A stretch of DNA of 52,205 nt from Cryptosporangium minutisporangium (lineage in GTDB: Bacteria; Actinomycetota; Actinomycetes; Mycobacteriales; Cryptosporangiaceae), in contig NZ_BAAAYN010000007.1 in assembly GCF_039536245.1 (NCBI RefSeq), forward strand, positions 91,947-144,151. Reading direction: 5' to 3'. Positions 1-8,246 of this stretch are shown here, in pieces. The number at the start of each line of letters is the position of its first letter. The first letter of the stretch is position 1. A program made the translations under genes and the position numbers. The notes under the pieces were generated by a model, which was not told the DNA's origin, searched no databases, and was given only the letters and a program-made list of their open reading frames with translations.

Positions 1-29
1 TGCTCGGAGGCCGGTTCGCTCACGGAGCG

Positions 30-611
30 TCAGTCGGCGGGGGCTAGGTCGGTGACCAGCCGGATCTCGGCGACCTCGGTGCCGTCCATGTCCAGGACTC
101 GGCCGACGCCGTCCGACGCCCACCCGGTCGACTCCAGGAAGGAGCGGGTGGCGCCGTCGGCCTCCAGCGCCCAAGTCAGCGCCCGGGTGAATCCCTCGTC
201 GCGCGCGACGTCGACGACCGCCGCGAGCAGGCGGCTGCCGTGGCCGCGCCGTCCCCAGCGCGGCTCGACGAGCAGCGTGTTGACCAGCAGCGCGGTCGCG
301 TCCCACTCGCCGACCGGCGTCGGCGCCGTGGACTCGTACCCGGGGCCGACGAGATCCTCGCCCGCCGCAGGCCCGATCGCGGCGAACCCGACCGTGGTCG
401 CTCCCTCGTACGCGACGTACAGCCGGTGCCGCGGGGTCGGCGGTTCGACGATCGCCGAGCGCCACTGGGCCGCCACGTCGTCCTCGTCCAGCGCGTCGAG
501 GACGGATGCCGGGATCACCGCGGCGTAGGCGGTCCGCCAGGTGGCGAGCTGGACGCGGGCCACCGCGGCGGCATCGTCCGCCCGCGCCGCCCGTACGAAC
601 GCGTCGACCAT
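30..611 (-). CDS. GNAT family N-acetyltransferase
   Basis: A 193-residue protein of the GCN5-related N-acetyltransferase fold, which moves an acetyl group from acetyl-CoA to an amine; the substrate cannot be told. The acetyl-CoA loop is visible around VNTLLVEPRWGRRGHGSRLL (about residues 115-140, R-x-x-G-x-G pattern), followed by the usual helix and a C-terminal FLESTGW segment. The length is normal for a single GNAT domain. I chose the ATG at 611 because the frame upstream has no GNAT character and a TAGGCT -10 box lies 7 bases before it, which suggests a leaderless transcript. It is the first gene at the left edge, with 29 bases of unassigned sequence after its stop. Confidence 0.85.
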   Translation of the reverse strand: MVDAFVRAARADDAAAVARVQLATWRTAYAAVIPASVLDALDEDDVAAQWRSAIVEPPTPRHRLYVAYEGATTVGFAAIGPAAGEDLVGPGYESTAPTPVGEWDATALLVNTLLVEPRWGRRGHGSRLLAAVVDVARDEGFTRALTWALEADGATRSFLESTGWASDGVGRVLDMDGTEVAEIRLVTDLAPAD

Positions 612-618
612 GGCGGGA

Positions 619-624
619 AGCCTA
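619..624 (-). promoter_or_regulatory. Candidate -10 box for leaderless GNAT mRNA
   Basis: On the minus strand TAGGCT lies 7 bases before the ATG at 611. This fits the actinobacterial TANNNT -10 element with transcription starting at or next to the start codon. No clear -35 is seen. Confidence 0.4.
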
Positions 625-637
625 GTAGGTAGGGCGT

Positions 638-1294
638 TCAGTAACCGTCGCCGGCACCGGGCTCGACCACCCGCGGCGCCTGCTCGATCGCGGCGCGACG
701 GGCGGAGACCGCCGCACCGAGCGGTGCGAACCAGGGCATCTCCAGGCCGCGCGCCCCGTACACCAGCCAGGACACCGCGACGGCGAACCACGGTGCGGAC
801 GGACCGTGGAGCATCAACGGTGCGCCTGCCTCGTAGCGCAGCACGAACGCCCAGCGGGTGAGATCGACGAGGAGTTCCTGCACGCCGTCGTGCCAGAAAT
901 TGAGCCACTCCCCACTGTGGTCGCACAGGATCCGCTGGTCGGTAAGCGCGGTCCGGACCATCGCGTGGTCGCGCCACTGGGCTGCCGCCATCGCCGCCGC
1001 CCGGTTGCGCGCCTGCTGGTTGGCGATCGCCTGCACCGCGAGGCCGCCGAGCACGAACGCCGGCGACCCGAACCAGAGACTGCTGCCCTGCTGGTACTCG
1101 ACCGTCGTGCCGTAGAACCGCGCGTACCCCAGAACGGCGGTGGCGAAGTGGTTCTCGTCCGATCGCAGGCGAAGCGGCGTACGCGGATCGGCGCGCAGCG
1201 TCCCGCCGCGGCTCAGGTGCTCGTAGAGGCCGCACGCGCTGGACCAGCCCGCCCGCAGCGTGGCGTCCATCGCCGGATCGATCGGTGGGATCAT
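638..1294 (-). CDS. Conserved hypothetical protein with PH-like region
   Basis: A 218-residue protein of unknown function. It has a moderately hydrophobic stretch near residues 80-95 and another near 180-195, so membrane association is possible but not certain. The segment VRTALTDQRILCDHSGEW followed by a tryptophan-rich strand resembles the start of bacterial PH-like domains, in which 'T..R' precedes a strand-rich region; this is a weak inference. The start could be the ATG at 1294 or the one at 1270; a GGAG lies upstream of 1294. It sits between two other minus-strand genes, 26 bases from the GNAT start. Confidence 0.6.
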   Translation of the reverse strand: MIPPIDPAMDATLRAGWSSACGLYEHLSRGGTLRADPRTPLRLRSDENHFATAVLGYARFYGTTVEYQQGSSLWFGSPAFVLGGLAVQAIANQQARNRAAAMAAAQWRDHAMVRTALTDQRILCDHSGEWLNFWHDGVQELLVDLTRWAFVLRYEAGAPLMLHGPSAPWFAVAVSWLVYGARGLEMPWFAPLGAAVSARRAAIEQAPRVVEPGAGDGY

Positions 1295-1349
1295 CGCCGG
1301 CCCCGCTCCGGCTGGCGAGGCCGCTCCGGCTGGCGAAGCCCGAGGCGCG

Positions 1350-2186
1350 TCACTTCTCGCTCCGGGGAAGCCGAGACGCCATCCGGGTCGCCATCGCGAT
1401 CGCATGGCGCTGGTAGCTGGTCGACTTCTGGTGGGCATCGACCGCGAGCACCAGAACGGCCTGTCCGGAGCGGACGACGAGGACGGCGGTCGCCTCGTTG
1501 ATGGTCGCCGTGTTCCCGAACGCCGCAAACGACTCGTCGCCCAGTCTCCGGACGCTGAACTCCTGCCAGCCGCATTCCTGGGCGTGCGCGCGCACCTGGC
1601 CGAAGTACTCGGTGCTGTAGCGACCGTAGAAGCCGGCGACCGCGGAGGAGATCTCGACGGCATCCTCGGTCCCGACGATGCCGAGCCCGTTGGCGTCCTG
1701 GGAACCGATCGCGTCGCCGGCCACCGACCCCGTCTCGCAGAGCTGGAACGGCGAGAGCGTGACCACACGATCGGGGGGCCAGGTGGCGCTGTCGTCGACC
1801 CGTGAGCCGGTGGCGGCCAACGCGTCTGCCGGGGTGACGAGCGCCTTCGCTAGGACCTCGGCGGCGGGCGGCGGCGTCGATCGGTCGACGGATCGTGTCG
1901 GTGACGCGGCGAGCACATCCGGGCGGTCCGACTCGGAGGACCCGAACGCCCACGTCGCGCAGCAGCCCAGGACCAGGACGAGCGGCAGTACGACGGCGAG
2001 GCCGACGATCAGGCCGATGCGCTTCCTCTTCGGGGGGACCGCGGGTGCGCCGGGGAAGATCCACGGCGAACCGCCGGATGCGGGATGGACCGAGGGCGGC
2101 ATCGGGTAGTCGATCGGCGGTAACGGGTGCTGGTCGGACGGCTCGTTTCCCCGCGAGTCACCATCAGCGACGTGCATGGTGCGCAT
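1350..2186 (-). CDS. Single-pass membrane protein with extracytoplasmic domain
   Basis: A 278-residue protein. A proline-rich cytoplasmic N-terminus (about 1-52) is followed by a basic PKRKR patch and one strong transmembrane helix (about 57-82, with LVLGCCATW). A soluble outer domain of roughly 190 residues follows, with two cysteines (CETGSVAGD and QECGWQEF) that could form a disulfide. This plan resembles actinobacterial PknH-sensor-like envelope proteins, but I do not see enough to assign that family. The start may be the ATG at 2186 or the one at 2174. Function unknown. Confidence 0.7.
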   Translation of the reverse strand: MRTMHVADGDSRGNEPSDQHPLPPIDYPMPPSVHPASGGSPWIFPGAPAVPPKRKRIGLIVGLAVVLPLVLVLGCCATWAFGSSESDRPDVLAASPTRSVDRSTPPPAAEVLAKALVTPADALAATGSRVDDSATWPPDRVVTLSPFQLCETGSVAGDAIGSQDANGLGIVGTEDAVEISSAVAGFYGRYSTEYFGQVRAHAQECGWQEFSVRRLGDESFAAFGNTATINEATAVLVVRSGQAVLVLAVDAHQKSTSYQRHAIAMATRMASRLPRSEK

Positions 2187-2296
2187 CTTGTCATGAGTGG
2201 CGGAACTGGCTTCCGGGACAGCTGGGCCGACCCAGAATTGTCGGGGGGTCGGGGCACACTGAGCCGAACCGTCGACGACCCGGAAGGCGATCTCCC

Positions 2297-3619
2297 GTGA
2301 GCAGCACCTTGCCGGCCGCGCGCCGGCCGGGCCCCACCCAGACCTTGTCGGCGGCCGAGGCGCGGCGCGTCGCCCTGGCGGCCCAGGGCTTCGCCGACCC
2401 GCGGCCGACCGGCCGTCCCGGTGCCCGGGCGCTGCGCCGGGTGCTCGATCGCGTCGGGCTGTTCCAGATCGATTCGGTGAACGTGCTGGTCCGCTCCCAC
2501 TACCTCCCGCTCTTCAGCCGGCTGGGCAGCTATCCGGTCGAGATGCTCGAGCGAGCCGCCTACTCCCCGGGCCGGCAGCTGTTCGAGTACTGGGCGCACG
2601 AGGCTTCGCTGGTTCCGGTCGAGGTCCAGCCGCTGTTGCGCTGGCGGATGGACCAGGCGGCCGACAATTCCTGGGGCGGCATGCGCCGGATCGCCGCGGA
2701 GAAGCCGGACCTGGTCGCGAAGGTGCGGGCGACGATCGCCGAGCGCGGTCCGCTCACGGCGGGGGAGCTGGAGGCCGAGAACGGCCCCCGGGCGCCGCGC
2801 TCCGGGCCGTGGTGGGACTGGCGGGAGAGCAAGCTCGCGCTGGAGTACCTGTTCTGGGCGGGCGAGGTCAGCACGTTCGACCGCCGGAACTTCGAGCGTC
2901 GGTACGACCTCACCGAGCGGGTGCTGCCGCCGGAGGTGATCGCGACACCGACGCCCGAGCCGGCGGTCGCGTACCGGGAGCTGATCCGGCTCTCCGCTCG
3001 TTCGTTGGGCGTCGCGACCGAGCCCGACCTGCGCGACTACTTCCGGCTCAAGCCGCAGCAGTCGAAGCCGGCCGTCGCCGAACTGGTCGAGGAGGGCGCG
3101 CTGGTCCCGGTCACGGTCGAGGGCTGGCGGGACGTGGCGTACCTCGCCGCGGACGCTCGGATGCCGCGCCGGGTGGGCGCGACCGCGCTGCTCTCGCCGT
3201 TCGACTCGCTGGTCTGGTTCCGGCCCCGTGCCGAGCGGCTGTTCGACTTCCACTACCGGCTGGAGATCTACACCCCGGCCGAGCGTCGGGTCTACGGCTA
3301 CTACGTGCTGCCGTTCCTGTTCCGTGGGCAACTCGTCGGCCGGGTCGACCTGAAAGCCGATCGAGCGGCCGGCGTGCTGCGGGTGCCTGGCGCGTTCGCC
3401 GAACCAGCGGTGTTGGCCACGCCGCTGGTACCCACCGGCGACGGAGAGGAGCCGGTGCGGGGCGCTTCGGCCCGGCGGCGGGCGTTCACGGCCGAGGCGG
3501 TGGCGGCGCTCGCCGTCGAGTTGCGTGCGCTCGCGGCTTGGCTCGGGTTGGACGGGGTCGAGGTCGGGCCCAACGGCGACCTCGCAGCGCCCCTCAGCGC
3601 CGCCCTGCTGACCGAGTGA
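2297..3619 (+). CDS. YcaQ/AlkZ-type winged-helix DNA glycosylase
   Basis: A 440-residue protein of the winged-helix HTH_42 superfamily that includes E. coli YcaQ (AlkX) and Streptomyces AlkZ, glycosylases that unhook alkylated bases and interstrand crosslinks. Visible hallmarks are the early RVGLFQIDSVN segment, where Q57-I58-D59 matches the family's catalytic Q-hydrophobic-D/Q motif, then LFEYWAHEASLVP, the winged-helix region near residue 230, and a C-terminal LLSPFDSLVWFR...YGYYVLPFL block typical of the family. Length agrees with YcaQ (about 410). The start is the GTG at 2297, preceded by GGAAGG; the frame remains open upstream but that sequence is not conserved-looking. The gene stands alone. 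The lesion repaired is inferred from the family. Confidence 0.88.
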   Translation: MSSTLPAARRPGPTQTLSAAEARRVALAAQGFADPRPTGRPGARALRRVLDRVGLFQIDSVNVLVRSHYLPLFSRLGSYPVEMLERAAYSPGRQLFEYWAHEASLVPVEVQPLLRWRMDQAADNSWGGMRRIAAEKPDLVAKVRATIAERGPLTAGELEAENGPRAPRSGPWWDWRESKLALEYLFWAGEVSTFDRRNFERRYDLTERVLPPEVIATPTPEPAVAYRELIRLSARSLGVATEPDLRDYFRLKPQQSKPAVAELVEEGALVPVTVEGWRDVAYLAADARMPRRVGATALLSPFDSLVWFRPRAERLFDFHYRLEIYTPAERRVYGYYVLPFLFRGQLVGRVDLKADRAAGVLRVPGAFAEPAVLATPLVPTGDGEEPVRGASARRRAFTAEAVAALAVELRALAAWLGLDGVEVGPNGDLAAPLSAALLTE

Positions 3620-3725
3620 CCGCTGCACGCGTGGTCGGCCGACGGGCTGTCGGGACCTCGACGACCGCCGTCAGAGGTCGCGAACCGCGTGTATCGTCGC
3701 CGACAGAAGGATCGGAGGAGGGCGG

Positions 3726-4310
3726 ATGCTCGAGCAAGCCGGAGCGCCGGGTTCGTTGGCGCCGGCCGGGGCGCCGGTACCGCCGCCGCACCCCGACGGC
3801 GCATACGCCCCCGCTGGGCAGGGCCAGCACGCTGGTGACCCGTCTGCATGGAACTACACCCCGCCGAGCCGGATCGAGCGACTGGCGACGGCGGCGTGGT
3901 CCAAGCCGTCCTGGCTGGCTCCGCTGGCGATCCTCGGCTGCGTGGGCGCGGCCGGCACGTACGTCCTGAACAACGACCCCACCGACGCGCGGCTCGACCC
4001 GGTCGGTCCGTGTGCGTTCAAGCTGATGACCGGGCTCGACTGCCCGGGCTGCGGCGGCACCCGGATGGTCTGGTACCTCCTGCACGGCGACGTCGTGCAG
4101 GCCTTCCGCCACCACCTCGTCGCCCTGATCGCGATCCCGATCCTCGCCTGGGCGTACGTGGTCTTCGCCGCCAAGCGCCTGTTCGGCGTCCGGCTGCCGA
4201 GCAAGCGGATCCCGCTCGTCGCGATCCTCGGCTACCTCGTCTTCTGGGTGGTGTTCGCGGTGCTGCGCAACCTGCCGTGGGCGCCGTTCTCCTGGTTCTT
4301 CGTATCCTGA
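3726..4310 (+). CDS. DUF2752 membrane protein
   Basis: A 194-residue integral membrane protein. The first 45 residues are proline- and alanine-rich. A hydrophobic helix near 63-80 is followed by the DUF2752 signature: CAFKLMTGLDCPGCGGTR with three closely placed cysteines, then WYLLHGDVVQAFRHH. Two further helices end the protein. DUF2752 proteins have no settled function; the CPxCG cluster could bind metal. The ATG at 3726 follows a good GGAGGAGGGCGG ribosome site. It lies 51 bases upstream of thyX on the same strand. Confidence 0.85.
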   Translation: MLEQAGAPGSLAPAGAPVPPPHPDGAYAPAGQGQHAGDPSAWNYTPPSRIERLATAAWSKPSWLAPLAILGCVGAAGTYVLNNDPTDARLDPVGPCAFKLMTGLDCPGCGGTRMVWYLLHGDVVQAFRHHLVALIAIPILAWAYVVFAAKRLFGVRLPSKRIPLVAILGYLVFWVVFAVLRNLPWAPFSWFFVS

Positions 4311-4361
4311 TTCTCTTCGTATGCTGACGGGGTACCCGACTCCGAACAGCAGGGAGAAATC

Positions 4362-5120
4362 GTGGCCGAGATCGTGCCGCTGACTGTCCGCGCGATCGCC
4401 TGGACGCACTTCGAGCCCCCCGCCGACGTCGACTGGTCGACCGACGCCGAGGGCGGTGAAGCGCTCGCCGAGTTCGCCGGCCGGGCCTGCTACCAGTCGT
4501 GGAGCAAGCCGAACCCGGCCACCGCGACGAATGCGGGGTACCTCCGGCACATCCTGGACGTCGGCCACCTGTCGGTGCTCGAGCACGGCAGCGTGACGTT
4601 CTACCTGACCGGCGTCTCCCGGTCGCTGACCCACGAGCTGATCCGGCACCGGCACTTCTCGTACAGCCAGCTCTCCCAGCGGTACGTCCCGGAGCGGGAC
4701 GCGGCGATGGTCGAGCCGGACATCATCGCGGCCGACCCGGAGCTGCACGAGGCGTTCACCAAGGCCGCGGAGGCCAGTGTCGCGGCCTACACGACGCTGC
4801 TCGAAGGCCTGGAGAAGAAGTTCGCCGAGGAGGGCGCGACCAACCGGACGCTCGCCCGCAAGCAGGCCCGCCAGGCCGCCCGGTCGGTGCTGCCGAACGC
4901 GACCGAGACCCGGATCGTCGTCACCGGCAACTACCGTGCGTGGCGGCACTTCATCGCGATGCGCGCCACCGAGCACGCCGACGTGGAGATCCGTGCGCTC
5001 GCCGTCGCGTGCCTGCGGGAGCTGCAGCGCATCGCGGCGAACGCCTTCGCCGACTTCACGATCGACGCCCTCCCGGACGGCACGGAAGTAGCGACCAGCC
5101 CCTTGGTCACCGAGGGCTGA
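4362..5120 (+). CDS. thyX: Flavin-dependent thymidylate synthase ThyX
   Basis: ThyX makes dTMP from dUMP using FAD, NADPH and methylene-tetrahydrofolate. The 252-residue protein carries the ThyX signature [13 protein letters not shown] at residues 95-107 (RHR-x7-S-x-R), which binds FAD and dUMP, and the conserved [12 protein letters not shown] upstream of it. Length matches the mycobacterial enzyme. GTG start at 4362 is set by the AGGGAG at 4351-4356. thyX-dapA-rnj is the order found in Mycobacterium (Rv2754c-Rv2752c). A thyA gene is not in this window, so whether ThyX is the only thymidylate synthase is unknown. Confidence 0.97.
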   Translation: MAEIVPLTVRAIAWTHFEPPADVDWSTDAEGGEALAEFAGRACYQSWSKPNPATATNAGYLRHILDVGHLSVLEHGSVTFYLTGVSRSLTHELIRHRHFSYSQLSQRYVPERDAAMVEPDIIAADPELHEAFTKAAEASVAAYTTLLEGLEKKFAEEGATNRTLARKQARQAARSVLPNATETRIVVTGNYRAWRHFIAMRATEHADVEIRALAVACLRELQRIAANAFADFTIDALPDGTEVATSPLVTEG

Positions 5121-5151
5121 GTCCCCCGACGCGTTCCGGCCGCCGGGACGG

Positions 5152-5157
5152 TAGCGT
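5152..5157 (+). promoter_or_regulatory. Candidate -10 box upstream of dapA
   Basis: TAGCGT ends 7 bases before the ATG at 5165. The spacing would put transcription start at the start codon (leaderless mRNA). The in-frame GTG at 5156 overlaps this box, which argues for 5165 as the true start. Confidence 0.4.
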
Positions 5158-5164
5158 GAGCAGC

Positions 5165-6079
5165 ATGAGCGCCGAACCACGGCGGCCGTTCGGCCGCGTT
5201 CTCACCGCCATGGTCACGCCCTTCACGGCGGACGGATCGCTCGACCTCGACGGCGCGCAGAAAGTGGCCGAGCACCTCGTCGACGTGGCCGGTAACGACG
5301 GTCTGGTGGTCAACGGCACCACCGGCGAAGCACCGACGATGACCGACGCCGAGAAGGAGTCGGTCCTCCGCGCGGTCATCGAGGCCGTGGGCGACCGGGC
5401 GACGATCGTCGCCGGGGCGGGCAACAACGACACCAACCACTCGGTGGAGCTCGCCCGTACCGCAGAGAAGGCGGGTGCCCACGGGCTCCTCGTCGTCTCC
5501 CCGTACTACAACAAGCCGCCGCAGTCGGGTCTCGTCCGGCACGTCCGGACGATCGCGGACTCGGCCGGCCTTCCGGTGATGCTCTACGACATCCCGCACC
5601 GCACCGGCGTGGCGTTCGCCACCGAGACGCTGATCGCGCTCGCCGAGCACCCGCGCGTCGTCGCGGTCAAGGACGCCAAGGGCGACCTGGCCGCCAGCGC
5701 CGAGGTGATCGCCGGCTCCGACCTCGCGTTCTACAGCGGAGACGACATCCTCACGCTGCCGCTGCTCTCGGTCGGCGCGGTCGGGGTCGTGAGCGTCACC
5801 GGTCACCTGGTCGCGCCCCGGATCCGCGCGATGATCGACGCGTACGAGCGCGGCGACGTCGCCGAGGCACGCGCGCTCCACCAGGGCATGCTGCCGGTCG
5901 ACATCGGGGTGTTCCGCACTCAGGCGGCGATCCTCACGAAGGCCGCCTACCACCTGCTCGGCCTGCCTGCCGGGTCCGTGCGATCGCCGCTGGTGGACGC
6001 GACCGCTGAACAGATCGCGATACTCCGCGACGATCTCGCCCGTGGTGGCGTGGAACTGGCCGACGAGGAGGCTGCATGA
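5165..6079 (+). CDS. dapA: 4-hydroxy-tetrahydrodipicolinate synthase DapA
   Basis: DapA condenses pyruvate with aspartate semialdehyde, the first committed step to diaminopimelate and lysine, and so feeds peptidoglycan synthesis. The 304-residue protein shows the class I aldolase signatures: GTTGEAPTMTDAE near residue 50, SPYYNKPPQSGL with the catalytic tyrosine, and VAVKDAKGDL with the Schiff-base lysine. ATG at 5165 is preferred over the in-frame GTG at 5156 (see the -10 box). No lysine riboswitch is seen upstream: only about 44 bases separate it from thyX. Its stop overlaps the rnj start by 4 bases, so the two are translationally coupled. Confidence 0.96.
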   Translation: MSAEPRRPFGRVLTAMVTPFTADGSLDLDGAQKVAEHLVDVAGNDGLVVNGTTGEAPTMTDAEKESVLRAVIEAVGDRATIVAGAGNNDTNHSVELARTAEKAGAHGLLVVSPYYNKPPQSGLVRHVRTIADSAGLPVMLYDIPHRTGVAFATETLIALAEHPRVVAVKDAKGDLAASAEVIAGSDLAFYSGDDILTLPLLSVGAVGVVSVTGHLVAPRIRAMIDAYERGDVAEARALHQGMLPVDIGVFRTQAAILTKAAYHLLGLPAGSVRSPLVDATAEQIAILRDDLARGGVELADEEAA

Positions 6080-7836
6080 CCGTCGCGTCCGACAAAGGCG
6101 GTTCCCGGCGAGGCCGGGGTGCTCCGGCCGCAGTGGGAGGTGTGGACGCGATGACGATTCCGGCGCCGCTGGGCCCACCGCCGCCGCTTCCGGCCGGCGG
6201 ACTGCGCGTCCTCCCGCTCGGCGGCCTGGGTGCGATCGGCCGCAACATGACGGTGTTCGAGGCCGAGGGACGGCTGCTGATCGTCGACTGCGGCGTCCTG
6301 TTCCCGGAGGCCGACCAGCCCGGCGTCGACCTGATCCTGCCGGACTTCACGCCGATCGCCGACCGCCTGGGCGACGTCGAGGCGATCGTCCTCACGCACG
6401 GGCACGAGGACCACATCGGCGGCGTGCCGTACCTGTTGCGCCTCAAGCCGGACATCCCGCTGGTCGGCTCCCGGTTCACGCTGGCGCTGATCGAAGCCAA
6501 GCTTCGTGAGCACCGCATCGAGCCGTACAGCCTGACCGTGCGGGAGGGCCAGGCCGAGCAGCTCGGGCCGTTCGGATGCGAGTTCTTCGCGGTCAACCAC
6601 TCGATCCCGGACGCGCTGGCGGTGGCGATCCGGACACCGGCCGGCACCGTGCTGCACACCGGCGACTTCAAGATGGACCAGCTGCCGCTGGACGGCCGGC
6701 TGACCGACCTCGGCGGGTTCCACCGGATCGGACGCGAGGGCGTCGATCTCCTGCTCTCCGACTCGACGAACGCCGAGGTGCCGGGTTTCGTCACCGCGGA
6801 GCGCGAGATCGGTCCGGTCCTCGACGACCTCTTCCGGAACGCCACCAAGCGCATCATCGTGGCGAGCTTCGCGTCGCACGTGCACCGCGTCCAGCAGGTG
6901 CTCGACGCCGCACACGCGCACGGTCGGCGGGTCGCGTTCGTCGGGCGGTCGATGGTGCGCAACATGGGCGTCGCCCGGGACCTGAAGCTGCTCCGCATTC
7001 CGGAGGGTCTGGTCGTCTCGCTCGACGACGCGGCCAGCCTGCCGCCGACCCAGGTCGTCTTCATGTCGACCGGATCCCAGGGCGAGCCGATGAGCGCGCT
7101 CGGAAGGATGGCGTCCCGCGATCACCGGCACATCACGATCGAGCCGGGCGACACGATCATCCTGGCGTCGTCGCTGGTGCCGGGCAATGAGAGCGCGGTG
7201 TACCGGGTCATCAACGGGCTGGCGCGGTGGGGCGCGAACGTGATCCACAAAGAGGTCGCGAAGGTACACGTCTCCGGGCACGCACCCGCGGGGGAGTTGC
7301 TGTACCTGCTGAACGCGGTGCGACCGCGGAACTTCATGCCGGTGCACGGCGAGTGGCGTCACCTGCAGGCGCACGCCCGGCTCGCAGGACAGACCGGGGT
7401 GCCGGACGACCGGATCGTGATGTGCGCCGACGGCGACGTCGTGGACCTCGTGGACGGCGTCGCGCGGATCACCGGGCACGTCGAGAACCACTACGTGTAC
7501 GTGGACGGCTTGGCGGTCGGCGACGTCGGTGAGACCGCGCTGACCGAGCGTCGGATCCTCGGGGACGAGGGCTTCATCGCGGTCACCGTGGTGGTGGACG
7601 AGGCCACCGGCAAGGTGGTGGGTGGCCCCTTCGTCGCTGCCCGCGGATTCGCCGACGACCCGACGGCGTTCGACCCGGTGCTGCCGTTGATCGAGCAGGC
7701 GCTGGACGCCGCCGCGGCCGACGGGGTGATCGAACCGCGGCAGCTGCAGCAGACCGTGCGGCGCACGGTCGGGCGCTGGGTGTCGGACACCTACCGGCGC
7801 CGCCCGATGATCGTGCCGACGGTCCTCGAGGTCTGA
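6076..7836 (+). CDS. rnj: Ribonuclease J
   Basis: RNase J is a zinc-dependent 5'-3' exonuclease and endonuclease for mRNA decay and rRNA maturation. The 586-residue protein has the metallo-beta-lactamase core with HGHEDH at residues 108-113, NHSIPDALA, HTGDFKMD, the beta-CASP region (LSDSTNAEVPGF, STGSQGEPMSAL) and a C-terminal PVHGEWRHL...RRPMIVPTVLEV. Length fits the family with a 25-residue unstructured N-terminal extension. The ATG at 6076 overlaps the dapA stop; an internal ATG at 6151 would give a more standard N-terminus. A perfect hairpin lies 24 bases after the stop. This genome also carries RNase Y (40164-42395). Confidence 0.95.
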   Translation: MTVASDKGGSRRGRGAPAAVGGVDAMTIPAPLGPPPPLPAGGLRVLPLGGLGAIGRNMTVFEAEGRLLIVDCGVLFPEADQPGVDLILPDFTPIADRLGDVEAIVLTHGHEDHIGGVPYLLRLKPDIPLVGSRFTLALIEAKLREHRIEPYSLTVREGQAEQLGPFGCEFFAVNHSIPDALAVAIRTPAGTVLHTGDFKMDQLPLDGRLTDLGGFHRIGREGVDLLLSDSTNAEVPGFVTAEREIGPVLDDLFRNATKRIIVASFASHVHRVQQVLDAAHAHGRRVAFVGRSMVRNMGVARDLKLLRIPEGLVVSLDDAASLPPTQVVFMSTGSQGEPMSALGRMASRDHRHITIEPGDTIILASSLVPGNESAVYRVINGLARWGANVIHKEVAKVHVSGHAPAGELLYLLNAVRPRNFMPVHGEWRHLQAHARLAGQTGVPDDRIVMCADGDVVDLVDGVARITGHVENHYVYVDGLAVGDVGETALTERRILGDEGFIAVTVVVDEATGKVVGGPFVAARGFADDPTAFDPVLPLIEQALDAAAADGVIEPRQLQQTVRRTVGRWVSDTYRRRPMIVPTVLEV

Positions 7837-7860
7837 GCGATCGAGTGAGATCGAGGGAAC

Positions 7861-7885
7861 CGGCCGCTCCGGACCGGAGCGGCCG
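7861..7885. terminator. Bidirectional hairpin terminator, rnj / small ORF
   Basis: A perfect inverted repeat, CGGCCGCTCCGG then A then its exact complement, forms a stem of 10 or more pairs. It lies between the stop of rnj (+) and the stop of the 55-aa gene (-). There is no T-tract, as is common in actinobacteria. Confidence 0.75.
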
Positions 7886-7895
7886 ACTCGGTCAG

Positions 7896-8063
7896 TCAGT
7901 GGTGGCGGGTCCCGCCGCTACCACCGCCGCGCAGGCGGCCGGACAGCTTGCGGAGCTTGTCCTGGTTGCCCGGCTTCCCCAGCTCGCGCTGGGCTCGAGC
8001 GATCGTCTGCTGCCCCTTCGGGCTGCGTGCGAACGCCATGAGCTTGTTGATGATCGACGCCAT
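7896..8063 (-). CDS. Small basic conserved protein, 55 aa
   Basis: A short gene whose product begins MASIINKLMAFARSPKGQQ and ends in a Gly/Arg/His tail. It is strongly basic, has a helical N-terminal half and no transmembrane helix. The start is clear: AGGAGGGA lies 6 bases before the ATG at 8063, better than any upstream start in the frame. Small proteins of this look occur in actinomycetes, but I know no function. It is convergent with rnj and divergent from ftsK. The basic character would suit nucleic-acid or membrane-surface contact, which is conjecture. Confidence 0.65.
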   Translation of the reverse strand: MASIINKLMAFARSPKGQQTIARAQRELGKPGNQDKLRKLSGRLRGGGSGGTRHH

Positions 8064-8181
8064 CGTGGTCCCTCCTGTAGTGGAGCGGGTAGTCCCGCTG
8101 CTCCGGACCGGTGCTGCGGGAGTTCCCCGTTCTCCATCAAACAACGCGCGGACAACACGTAATCGTTCCGCTACTCACAGT

Positions 8182-8192
8182 TAGGGTAGACT
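8182..8192 (+). promoter_or_regulatory. Possible -10 region of the ftsK promoter
   Basis: TAGGGT (8182-8187) overlaps TAGACT (8187-8192) in the AT-richer gap between the small ORF and ftsK. Either could be a -10 element, giving a 5' leader of about 45-55 bases. No convincing -35 is seen. Confidence 0.3.
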
Positions 8193-8246
8193 CGGGACCG
8201 GCGCGGCAGTGCGGCACACGGGTGTCGGCACGATACGGTCGTCACC

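Noticed and set aside
2009-3628. 539-codon minus-strand frame opposite the YcaQ-like gene
   Set aside because: Low-complexity Arg/Gln/Pro translation; the plus-strand frame carries the family motifs and a ribosome site.
5121-5164. Lysine riboswitch or T-box before dapA
   Set aside because: Only 44 bases separate thyX and dapA, too short, and a leaderless start is indicated.
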